A DNA stretch of 64,000 nt from Corynebacterium auriscanis (GTDB lineage: Bacteria; Actinomycetota; Actinomycetes; Mycobacteriales; Mycobacteriaceae), in contig NZ_CP047046.1 of assembly GCF_030408435.1 (NCBI RefSeq), forward strand, positions 1,966,572 through 2,030,571, given 5' to 3'. Positions 1 through 6,170 of the stretch are shown here, in pieces. Position 1 is the first letter of the stretch, and each line of letters begins with the position of its first letter. The translations under genes and the position numbers were made by a program. The notes under the pieces were generated by a model. That model was not told the origin of the DNA. It searched no databases and worked only from the letters and a program-made list of their open reading frames with translations.

Positions 1-14
1 TTTTATAATAAGTA

Positions 15-43
15 TTGACCCCTTTTTGTTTCTAACCTAAAAT
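15..43 (+). promoter_or_regulatory. Putative sigma-A promoter of the secreted-peptide gene, with a DtxR-like half site
   Basis: TTGACC at 15-20 and TAAAAT at 38-43 are separated by 17 nt, a near-consensus vegetative promoter. CTAACCTAA at 32-40 equals one arm of the corynebacterial DtxR iron-box consensus and overlaps the -10 region, but the other arm is absent, so iron control is only a suggestion. The transcript would have a leader of about 100 nt before the GTG at 152. A second possible -10, TATAAG at 127-132, lacks a clear -35. Confidence 0.45.
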
Positions 44-151
44 AAGCTACATGGTTGACCGGCCAGAAACCAAGCGGCCTCCACACGCCACACTGGTTTA
101 CCATGCCTAACTAGCCTTTTACATTCTATAAGGTTAAAAAAGACGGAAGAA

Positions 152-736
152 GTGAGGGGCTACCACCATAGGAGATACATCAAGCAGACGAGCTACATAG
201 CTTTACTAATTGCAGCGATTGCTCCACTAACGACAACGTTGAACTCAGAAGCTAATGCGTTTACTGCTCAATCAACACAGGCGGAAGCAGCGCAAATAAG
301 TCGCCCCTCTCCGAATGAAGTGAATCCACCTAAAACGGATCCTCAAGCAGAAGACAACTTGACGTTGAAGATACGAATCCTTCGAAAAAGCCCTGGCTTC
401 TTAGAATTATTGCGGGACTATTCCACAAACCCTCACGATGATCTCACAAAGTTAGCTGGAGTTTTGACCCTCGAGCAAACGAGGGACTTCGTGGAAAAAA
501 CCAGAGGAAAGCGCTTCAAGGTTTCCCCCGATGAAGCTGTCGAGATTTCTCTCGTCGACGATAACGGGGTCCACTTCAGATCAGCTAGGAACAAGTGTTG
601 GAAAGGATATGTTGGTATTGCAGCATACACAACGGTTAGCGCTTTCTACTGTGGGTTAACCGGACCTGGGGCGCCACTTTGCGGCATCGGAGCCGCTATC
701 GCTGGCGACAATGTTGACTGGCATAAGAACTGTTAG
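152..736 (+). CDS. Secreted bacteriocin-like precursor protein (unrecognised family)
   Basis: I do not recognise the family. The 194-residue product starts at GTG with only a weak upstream ribosome-binding site. It has a typical signal peptide: basic HHRRYIK, hydrophobic core about residues 13-30, and a probable cleavage after ANA at residue 36. A polar charged region (about 37-147) follows. The C-terminal 46 residues are different: glycine- and alanine-rich, hydrophobic, with four cysteines (149, 167, 177, 194), the last being the final residue. A secreted precursor with a compact Cys/Gly-rich hydrophobic tail is the usual architecture of a class II-type or halocin-C8-like antimicrobial peptide released by proteolysis. 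This is inference from architecture, not homology. The next gene encodes a two-helix membrane protein suitable as an immunity partner. The DNA is clearly more A+T-rich than the rest of the window, suggesting acquisition. A non-toxic secreted protein remains possible. Confidence 0.6.
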   Translation: MRGYHHRRYIKQTSYIALLIAAIAPLTTTLNSEANAFTAQSTQAEAAQISRPSPNEVNPPKTDPQAEDNLTLKIRILRKSPGFLELLRDYSTNPHDDLTKLAGVLTLEQTRDFVEKTRGKRFKVSPDEAVEISLVDDNGVHFRSARNKCWKGYVGIAAYTTVSAFYCGLTGPGAPLCGIGAAIAGDNVDWHKNC

Positions 737-759
737 ATTCCAGGGGATGAAAAAAGGCC

Positions 760-999
760 ATGTTGCAAGACCAAACAAAGCTTCGATCGTTGGCGGCTAG
801 TTTGATACTGAGCATCCTATGTGGGCTAGCCCTCTCCTTCTGGCTCAGTAGTGATTCCCGACTAGCCCTCCTAATAAGTTTCACCGTCGTCATTTTCATC
901 GTTGATCAGTTAACGGGCATTGGGTCAAGGATCCGGACCAGTTCCAGTAGCTCAACAGAGCATCGCCCAGACATAGACAAGACAACCCCTAGAAGCTGA
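760..999 (+). CDS. Small two-helix membrane protein, possible immunity protein
   Basis: The 79-residue product starts at ATG behind a purine-rich GGGGATGAAAAAAGG site, 23 nt after the preceding stop, so the two genes are probably co-transcribed. Two hydrophobic segments (about residues 11-30 and 34-50) are joined by a short polar SSDSR turn. A serine-rich, charged C-terminal tail follows. Small two-helix membrane proteins directly downstream of secreted peptide precursors are common immunity proteins, which is the basis for the suggestion. No family is recognised. An ordinary small membrane protein of unknown role is the alternative. About 170 nt without a gene follow, up to the terminator of the convergent phosphatase gene. 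Confidence 0.5.
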   Translation: MLQDQTKLRSLAASLILSILCGLALSFWLSSDSRLALLISFTVVIFIVDQLTGIGSRIRTSSSSSTEHRPDIDKTTPRS

Positions 1000-1123
1000 A
1001 TAGGCGCTACTACCCTCACCAACTGCACCGCCCCGCGCGGAGGGATAAAAAGCGTATCCCGTTCCCTTTCTTCGACGAACATGACGAGCCCCGAAGGTAA
1101 GGAGGCGATAAGACCCTTGCCCC

Positions 1124-1164
1124 CAAAAAATGGAAGCCGCCACCACCCATTGACGGTGGTGGCG
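1124..1164 (-). terminator. Rho-independent terminator of the PAP2 phosphatase gene
   Basis: A perfect 10-bp stem, CGCCACCACC at 1138-1147 with GGTGGTGGCG at 1155-1164, encloses a 7-nt loop. On the minus strand it is followed within a few bases by TTTTTT (1124-1130 read in reverse). It lies 12 nt beyond the stop of the phosphatase gene. Confidence 0.8.
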
Positions 1165-1176
1165 ACAGTGGCCGGT

Positions 1177-2433
1177 CTACTTAAGAACCGTAACCGAACC
1201 ATTCGGATTCACCCGAACGTTGGCTGCCATTGCGGCGGCTAAGTTCAGACGGTGCCAAGAACCACTGCGGGACTGATCGTCGAGCGGGTAACCAGATGGA
1301 ATTGCTGTCTGGCGCAGAATGGACACGCGCTGTGCGTAGGTCAGACGTGGGAACTTAGCCTGCAGCAACCCCGGTGCAGCCTGCGGAACGATCATTGGCG
1401 CGTTATTGCGCTTGATCTGCTTAAAGCCCATGGTCATGCGCTGGGTGTATTCACGAACTGCCTGGTCGGTGGATCGGTAAGCCTTGTCACTTGCAACCAC
1501 CTTCTGCAGCGGACGTCCCGCGCGCCACTGAAGTTCCGCACGCAACTCAGCTGCTGCCTGCTTGATCGCAGAACGCATCTTGGGATCATTCCAGCGGTCA
1601 GCTGCAGCCGCCGTACCCGTCATACGACCACCAATGACATCGAGCGGGTAATGCACACCCATCACCATGCGGTTATAACCAGCCTCGGAACCACGGGCGA
1701 GGATCTGCGGAGCCAGCTCTGGCAATTCCATCGCCAACAAGGTGGTCACCCACGTTGCCTGGTTAGTATGACCGGACGGGAACGCCTTGGAGGTTCCGTA
1801 AAAATTGCGCGGTCCGGACTGATACTTCTTGATACGCTTTGGCGCCACCACGAATGGGCGATCGTAACCGAAATACTCTTTCTCAACGAAGGTGGACGAT
1901 GCCAATCCGCCCGCGCGAGCTAGGTAGCCATTGCCCAAAAGGAACGTGGTCTTTGGCAAACGGTTTTCGCGCAAAGCTGCGCGGAAGTGGCCGCCGAGTT
2001 CCGCCCCCAGAGAGTCTGCCACTGCGTTGAGAACACCGTCACGATCCGCTGCGGCATCCATCTGCGCGCGCTTGATGGCAACAGGATTATTCGCTGCGGC
2101 ATTGTTGACCCGAACCGTGGTCTCCAGGTTCTGTTTCATAACGTCCGGCCGGGTCTTACGCAGTCCTTCAAATCCCCGAATGACATCCAAGTACACACCA
2201 TATGGGTGCGAGCTGACATCGGAAACATACCCGCCCAAGTACTCAGGGCCGAACGGGCGGGGAATCGGGGCGCCGCGGTGCTTGACGGGCGCAGGGAAGC
2301 CTGGCAGCGCCTCGCTACCCGCCACGGCTGGGACGTTGCCAATGCTGGCAGCCTCGGCCGGCGCGACCACTAGGGGCGCCGACACGGACACAGTCAATAG
2401 TGCAGCCCCCAGGCTGCGACGAATCTTCTTCAC
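1177..2433 (-). CDS. Secreted PAP2-family acid phosphatase
   Basis: The 418-residue exported phosphatase of the PAP2 / class A acid phosphatase superfamily hydrolyses phosphomonoesters or lipid phosphates outside the membrane. It begins with a signal peptide (KKIRR, hydrophobic core, cleavage near AEA at about 28). All three signature blocks are present: K185-x6-R192-P193, PSGH at 219-222, and R255...H261...D265, with H222 and H261 as the expected catalytic histidines. The start is GTG at 2433 with GAAGG six bases upstream. Residues 290-418 form a charged extension that I cannot assign. The gene stands alone, ends in a strong terminator and is convergent with the peptide cassette. The substrate cannot be told from sequence. 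Confidence 0.85.
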   Translation of the reverse strand: MKKIRRSLGAALLTVSVSAPLVVAPAEAASIGNVPAVAGSEALPGFPAPVKHRGAPIPRPFGPEYLGGYVSDVSSHPYGVYLDVIRGFEGLRKTRPDVMKQNLETTVRVNNAAANNPVAIKRAQMDAAADRDGVLNAVADSLGAELGGHFRAALRENRLPKTTFLLGNGYLARAGGLASSTFVEKEYFGYDRPFVVAPKRIKKYQSGPRNFYGTSKAFPSGHTNQATWVTTLLAMELPELAPQILARGSEAGYNRMVMGVHYPLDVIGGRMTGTAAAADRWNDPKMRSAIKQAAAELRAELQWRAGRPLQKVVASDKAYRSTDQAVREYTQRMTMGFKQIKRNNAPMIVPQAAPGLLQAKFPRLTYAQRVSILRQTAIPSGYPLDDQSRSGSWHRLNLAAAMAANVRVNPNGSVTVLK

Positions 2434-2580
2434 TTTAAACCTTCGCCATTCAGTACTCGCCTTGAAAGCATTCAGATAAATGCGTTTGAACCGTATCAGT
2501 ACCCAAGGACCGAAAGATGAAAATCAGATGAAATTGAAGTGAACCGATGCTCCGCAGCGCGGTTGCTGCATTGCTCCAGG

Positions 2581-2689
2581 CCTCAGCCCAAGCAACCTCC
2601 AGGCTCCAGACCCCCCAACCTCCAGACCCCCCCAACCTCCAGGCTCCAGACCCCCAAACCTCCACGCCTCAGCCCAAGCAACCTCCAGG
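2581..2689. repeat. C-rich degenerate direct repeats upstream of feoA
   Basis: A 23-bp block beginning CCTCAGCCCAAG occurs at 2581-2603 and again at 2667-2689 (86 bp apart). A 22-bp block beginning AACCTCCAGG occurs at 2594 and 2634 (40 bp apart). The whole 350-nt space between the phosphatase start and feoA is pyrimidine-rich on this strand. Proline-rich reading frames here lack start signals and look non-coding. Confidence 0.75.
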
Positions 2690-2750
2690 TCTCAGCTCCA
2701 CCCACCGCCAGACTCCAGCCCCGTTCCAAAAAACTTAGGCTTCCCTCTTC

Positions 2751-2784
2751 TTAGGTGAGGGTAAGTTGAGTTACAATCCAGCTA
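2751..2784 (+). promoter_or_regulatory. feoABC promoter: DtxR-type iron box overlapping a leaderless promoter
   Basis: TTAGGTGAGGGTAAGTTGA at 2751-2769 matches 13 of 19 positions of the corynebacterial DtxR consensus TTAGGTTAGSCTAACCTAA. The -10 element TACAAT lies at 2772-2777, and the ATG of feoA begins 6 nt later at 2784, so transcription should start on or beside the start codon. The iron box covers the -35/-10 spacer, the classic repressor position. The site match is direct; regulation by DtxR is inferred from the known control of corynebacterial iron genes. Confidence 0.65.
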
Positions 2785-3032
2785 TGAATACAGAAGCGCC
2801 CACCTGCCTTACCCAACTGGGCCTCAACTGCACAGCTCAAATCTGCAGCGTCGACGATTGCGCAATGAGCCGCAGCACCTGCCGGCGCCTCGCGGAACTA
2901 GGCCTCCGTGCCGGCCAATCCATCACAGTTGTACAAAAGATCGCCGGCGGCGGCCGGATCGTGAAAGCATCATCCGTTCGGTACGCCCTGGACAAGCAAC
3001 TCGCCAGCGCCATTCAAGTACGCACGGCATAG
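2784..3032 (+). CDS. feoA: Ferrous iron transport protein A (FeoA)
   Basis: The 82-residue cytoplasmic SH3-like FeoA protein supports the FeoB Fe(II) permease. The family pattern is visible: a short N-terminal CSVDDC segment, then a LAELGLRAGQSITVVQK core ending in a glycine-rich turn and KASSVRYALD. I chose ATG 2784 because it lies 6 nt after a good -10 (leaderless transcript). An upstream in-frame TTG at 2766 lies inside the iron box. feoB follows after 14 nt. Cysteines near the N terminus (positions 7, 14, 18, 23) are more numerous than in enterobacterial FeoA, and their role is unclear. Confidence 0.85.
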   Translation: MNTEAPTCLTQLGLNCTAQICSVDDCAMSRSTCRRLAELGLRAGQSITVVQKIAGGGRIVKASSVRYALDKQLASAIQVRTA

Positions 3033-3046
3033 CGACGGAAAAACCA

Positions 3047-5065
3047 ATGTCAAACACAGTACCGTTCAACGGATCCAGCTCGGGGCATAGCTCTGCCCCC
3101 ACTAGCCAACACACCTCCCACGCACGCAGCACAAGCACACCGACTGCTACCCACCTCACCAGCTGTCACTCAGACAGCCACGGCGATATTGCCCCGGAAG
3201 GTGCCCCCGTTATCGCGCTTGTCGGCGCCCCCAACGCGGGAAAATCCACACTCTTCAACGGGCTGACCGGCGCCAAGGCCCAAATGGGCAACTGGCCAGG
3301 CACAACGGTTGAGGTCAGCCGCGGTGCGTGGAAGATCGACCCCATCTGCGATGTGATCGACTTCCCCGGCGCCTACTCGCTCGATCCCATCAGTCCCGAT
3401 GAAGCCCTCACCCGCGAGCTCATCATCGACTGTGCCATCGAAGAGCGCCCAGACCTCGTGATGGTTGCCGTGGACGCCTCCGCGCTCAGTCGTAGTCTGT
3501 ACATGGTCGCCCAGCTCGCGGAGCAAAGCCATCGCCTACTGTTGGTGCTCACGAAAACGGATGTGGCCGCCACCATGGGAACCCCCGTAGATGCCGAAGC
3601 TCTATCGCACGCAGTTGGTGCGCCGGTCGTTGAAGTGGATCCTCGGCGTCGAAGTAATTTGGCGGCCGTAGGCGAAGCTGCCAAAGCTGCATTGCAGCAA
3701 GAACCCGCTACCCGCCGTACGGCCACAGCCACCGAGGAATTCGAACTGGCCGATGAACGCTTCACATGGATCGACGAGGTCACCGAACATGCGATCCTCC
3801 CCAGCGGACCAGCAGTCAGCTCCACCACGTCGGAGAAGATCGATCGCTTCGCCCTTCACCCAGTTTTCGGCCCCCTGCTCTTCCTTGGTGTCATGTGGCT
3901 GGTTTTCCAAGTCACCACCACCGTCGCCGCCCCGCTCCAAGACGGCCTGGATACCCTCTTTACGGGCCCTGTTTCCAGCGCCGCCACGACACTCCTGGAC
4001 ACGATCGGCCTGCGGCATCGGTTCTTCCAAGGACTGATCGTAGATGGCCTCATCGGCGGAGTGGGTATGGTTCTGACGTTCGCACCCCTGATGGCACTAA
4101 TGTTCGTGCTGTTGGCAATCCTGGAGGATTCGGGCTACATGGCCCGAGCGGCCGTGGTGACTGACCGCGCAATGAAGCTCATCGGCTTGCCCGGCAAGGC
4201 CTTCATCCCGCTGATCGTGGGCTTCGGTTGTAACGTACCGGCGATCTCAGCTACGCGTGTGCTCGCCAGTCCCCACCAACGCATTCAGACTGCGTTGCTG
4301 GTGCCATTTACCTCATGTTCCGCGCGCCTGACGGTGTACGTGATGTTGGCTGCCACATTCTTCCCCAATCACGCGGGCAACGTGGTATTCCTCATGTACG
4401 TCATCTCCATCGCCCTCGTAGTTGGCATCGGCTTCCTGATGAAAAAGGCCTTGTGGCGGAAGATAGGCAACGACCCGTTAGTCATCGATTTGCCGACATA
4501 CCAGTTCCCCGGTGCGCGACTGGTACTTTCCGTCGCGTGGGTTCGCCTGAAAGGCTTCCTCAAGACCGCCGGTGGCATCATCGTGGTGACCGTGATCGTG
4601 GTGTTCGCTCTTCAGGCCACGCCCGTCCGCGGTGAGGCAGGCTTCGCCGATGAGAACCTCGCCCCACAGGACAGCGCATACGGCGCCATCAGCCAGACCG
4701 TTTCCCCCATTTTCGCTCCGGCCGGCTTTGATTCATGGTCCCTCACGGGCCCCTTGATCACGGGTTTTGTGGCGAAAGAAGCGGTGATTTCGTCGTGGGC
4801 ACAGACGTACGCTCTCGAGGAGGATTCCCCCGACCTATCGACGGCGGTGCGCGCGGACTTCGAGGCGGCGTCGAACGGCCATCCACTAGCAGCGGTGTGG
4901 GCGTTTATGCTATTCCTGCTGGCCTACACCCCGTGCGTGGCCACGATCGCGGCGCAGCGGCGGGAGATCGGTTGGCGGTGGACACTCGCGGGTATCGGCA
5001 TCCAGCTCACGACCGCGTGGGTACTGGCCGTGCTGGCGTTCAACCTGTTGAAGATTTGGCTGTAG
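3047..5065 (+). CDS. feoB: Ferrous iron permease FeoB
   Basis: The 672-residue FeoB GTPase-permease brings Fe(II) across the cytoplasmic membrane. The N-terminal G domain has G1 GAPNAGKST (60-68), G3 DFPG (105-108) and G4 TKTD (169-172). The membrane part, from about residue 275, contains the two gate-type repeats, including the GFGCNVPAI segment with its conserved cysteine. The first 50 residues are an unusual Ser/Thr/His-rich extension that might bind metal (inference). I chose ATG 3047 because a purine-rich site precedes it by a few bases; a longer frame back to 2858 would overlap feoA heavily. The gene sits between feoA and feoC (7-nt gap) and is presumably repressed by DtxR when iron is plentiful. 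Confidence 0.93.
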   Translation: MSNTVPFNGSSSGHSSAPTSQHTSHARSTSTPTATHLTSCHSDSHGDIAPEGAPVIALVGAPNAGKSTLFNGLTGAKAQMGNWPGTTVEVSRGAWKIDPICDVIDFPGAYSLDPISPDEALTRELIIDCAIEERPDLVMVAVDASALSRSLYMVAQLAEQSHRLLLVLTKTDVAATMGTPVDAEALSHAVGAPVVEVDPRRRSNLAAVGEAAKAALQQEPATRRTATATEEFELADERFTWIDEVTEHAILPSGPAVSSTTSEKIDRFALHPVFGPLLFLGVMWLVFQVTTTVAAPLQDGLDTLFTGPVSSAATTLLDTIGLRHRFFQGLIVDGLIGGVGMVLTFAPLMALMFVLLAILEDSGYMARAAVVTDRAMKLIGLPGKAFIPLIVGFGCNVPAISATRVLASPHQRIQTALLVPFTSCSARLTVYVMLAATFFPNHAGNVVFLMYVISIALVVGIGFLMKKALWRKIGNDPLVIDLPTYQFPGARLVLSVAWVRLKGFLKTAGGIIVVTVIVVFALQATPVRGEAGFADENLAPQDSAYGAISQTVSPIFAPAGFDSWSLTGPLITGFVAKEAVISSWAQTYALEEDSPDLSTAVRADFEAASNGHPLAAVWAFMLFLLAYTPCVATIAAQRREIGWRWTLAGIGIQLTTAWVLAVLAFNLLKIWL

Positions 5066-5072
5066 GTGCGCG

Positions 5073-5348
5073 ATGGGTCCTTTAAGCAAAGTGATGCAAT
5101 GTGTGTCCGAAGGGGTCACGACAGTCGGTGAGATTGCTCGCCGCACTGGTCTTTCTGCCTCTACCGTCGACGCCGCCCTGCTCCAACTGGAACGCATGGG
5201 CCGGGCGCGCAAAGTCACGGAGACGATGGCCTGCAGCGGTGCCTGCGGGGGTTGCGACGTAGACTGCGGGTCGCGCAGCGACGGCGCGGGGCCAGGGGGC
5301 AGCGCGGGTACGGTGACGATCCTGAAGTTGGGCCACCGACCGGCGTAA
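5073..5348 (+). CDS. feoC: FeoC-like winged-helix protein with four-cysteine loop
   Basis: The 91-residue product begins 7 nt after feoB. Residues 4-50 form a small winged helix (GEIARRTGLSASTVDAALLQLERMG), typical of FeoC-like proteins. It is followed by a wing-loop cluster with cysteines 54, 58, 61 and 65 (CSGACGGCDVDC), the place where FeoC proteins bind an Fe-S cluster. FeoC is thought to regulate or stabilise FeoB according to iron or oxygen state. The tail after residue 66 is low-complexity Gly/Ser. The last codons (TVTILK region) are duplicated in the DNA beyond the stop, see the repeat entry, so the C terminus may have been shortened recently. Confidence 0.75.
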   Translation: MGPLSKVMQCVSEGVTTVGEIARRTGLSASTVDAALLQLERMGRARKVTETMACSGACGGCDVDCGSRSDGAGPGGSAGTVTILKLGHRPA

Positions 5349-5480
5349 GAGCCGGGGGGCTGAGGTGGGGCCAGGAAGTGGGACGAGTACGGTGACGATC
5401 CTGAAGCTGGGGGCGCCGGCCCGCGTAGGGGCCGGGGTGCTGAGGTGGGGCCAAGGGGCGGCACGGGTACGGGGACAGGC
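5287..5480. repeat. About 79-bp tandem duplication of the feoC 3' end
   Basis: GTACGGTGACGATCCTGAAG at 5308 recurs at 5387 (79 bp apart), and GGGTACGGGGAC at 5465 begins a third, decayed copy (80 bp later). The intervening CCGGC...GGGGCTGAGGTGGGGCC segments are also repeated. The first copy lies within the last codons of feoC and spans its TAA; the later copies are non-coding. Confidence 0.8.
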
Positions 5481-5485
5481 ACAGG

Positions 5486-5593
5486 TGAAATAGTTACGGA
5501 CTTACCAACAGCCACCTCAGGTGGAATAGTTAGCGACCTACCCGCAGCCAGCCCAAGTAAAACAGTCACCGACCTACCAGCAGCGGATTCAAT
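5486..5593. repeat. Three 36-bp degenerate repeats downstream of feoC
   Basis: Units begin at 5486, 5522 and 5558, each containing a form of (A/G)AATAGTTA.CGACCTACC. The period is 12 codons. Differences between units fall largely at silent positions of the frame that reads a V(T/S)DLP(T/A)A motif, the same frame as feoC, which hints at decayed coding DNA. The rest of 5349-5756 holds no gene that I can support. Confidence 0.65.
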
Positions 5594-5756
5594 GCCTACC
5601 TCAGGGTGCGGGGGCCGTTGGGGAGCAGCGGCTAGGTCTCCCCTCCCCCAGAAAGCAGAACGAAACGCACCACCAAGCACCTCCCACGCGCATCTCGTTC
5701 TGCAAATCGAAGTGCGCCCGCGGGGATCACTGTGCAATTACCCTGCAAACGCAGAA

Positions 5757-5792
5757 GAACCCCTCGATCTTCGTACGAAGATCAAGGGGTTC
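5757..5792 (-). terminator. Long hairpin downstream of the initiator tRNA
   Basis: A 36-nt near-perfect inverted repeat has outer arms GAACCCCT / AGGGGTTC and an inner palindrome GATCTTCG / CGAAGATC. It lies just past the tRNA 3' end on the minus strand and is followed there by TTCTGCGTTT. It is probably the tRNA transcript terminator; it could act on either strand. Confidence 0.7.
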
Positions 5793-5800
5793 ATATTTTG

Positions 5801-5874
5801 TAGCGGGGGCAGGATTCGAACCTACGACCTCTGGGTTATGAGCCCAGCGAGCTACCGAGCTGCTCCACCCCGCG
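5801..5874 (-). tRNA. Initiator tRNA-fMet (anticodon CAU)
   Basis: The minus strand folds as a full cloverleaf. The acceptor is CGCGGGG / CCCCGCU, with a non-pairing C1 x U72 end, and anticodon stem CTGGG / CCCAG carries loop CTCATAA. The T arm is GTAGG-TTCGAAT-CCTGC. The unpaired 1-72 position and three consecutive G-C pairs next to the anticodon loop (29-31/39-41) are the hallmarks of the initiator rather than the elongator methionine tRNA. The discriminator is A73. The 3' CCA is not encoded (CAA follows), so it must be added enzymatically. Confidence 0.93.
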
Positions 5875-6170
5875 ACGGGTGCATGACCGGAACAAACCGT
5901 CCCTGTCAGCGACGTTTACAACTGTAACCCAAAGGTCGGTAGAAGTGAAATCGCCTGCTCAAGACCACATCTAATTCGAATTCGCGAAGCCACGGCAGAG
6001 TGCGAACAGGAGCCTCACATTAATCGGGGTTCGAGCAGTCATCGCGCGATCCGAAGCAGAGCGGGCGGGCGCTGGGAGAATCAATGGGGCTGATGGGCAG
6101 GCTCGAAAATCTGCCACGGCAAGCACGAGCCCATGCCGACCCAGCCGGGCCCAGCTCGCCCCAACCGTCG
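5875..6170. other. Gene-free interval between tRNA-fMet and the UPF0182 gene
   Basis: These 296 nt contain no reading frame with a credible start and no obvious terminator. The promoter of the minus-strand tRNA should lie just above 5874, but I see no convincing -35/-10 pair. Confidence 0.5.

Noticed and set aside
1..1000. Prophage or integrative element end at the left edge
   Set aside because: No integrase, attachment repeat or phage gene is visible; the base composition alone supports only a small acquired island.
2539..2754. Proline-rich ORFs in the C-rich repeats before feoA
   Set aside because: No start signals, repeat-derived composition, and they run into the feoA promoter.
4910..5737. 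275-codon minus-strand frame over the feoB end and feoC
   Set aside because: Low-complexity Pro/Arg sequence produced by the G+C-rich repeats; it contradicts the well-supported feo operon.
5801..5874. Elongator tRNA-Met or tRNA-Ile2
   Set aside because: The mismatch at 1-72 and three G-C pairs below the anticodon loop mark the initiator.
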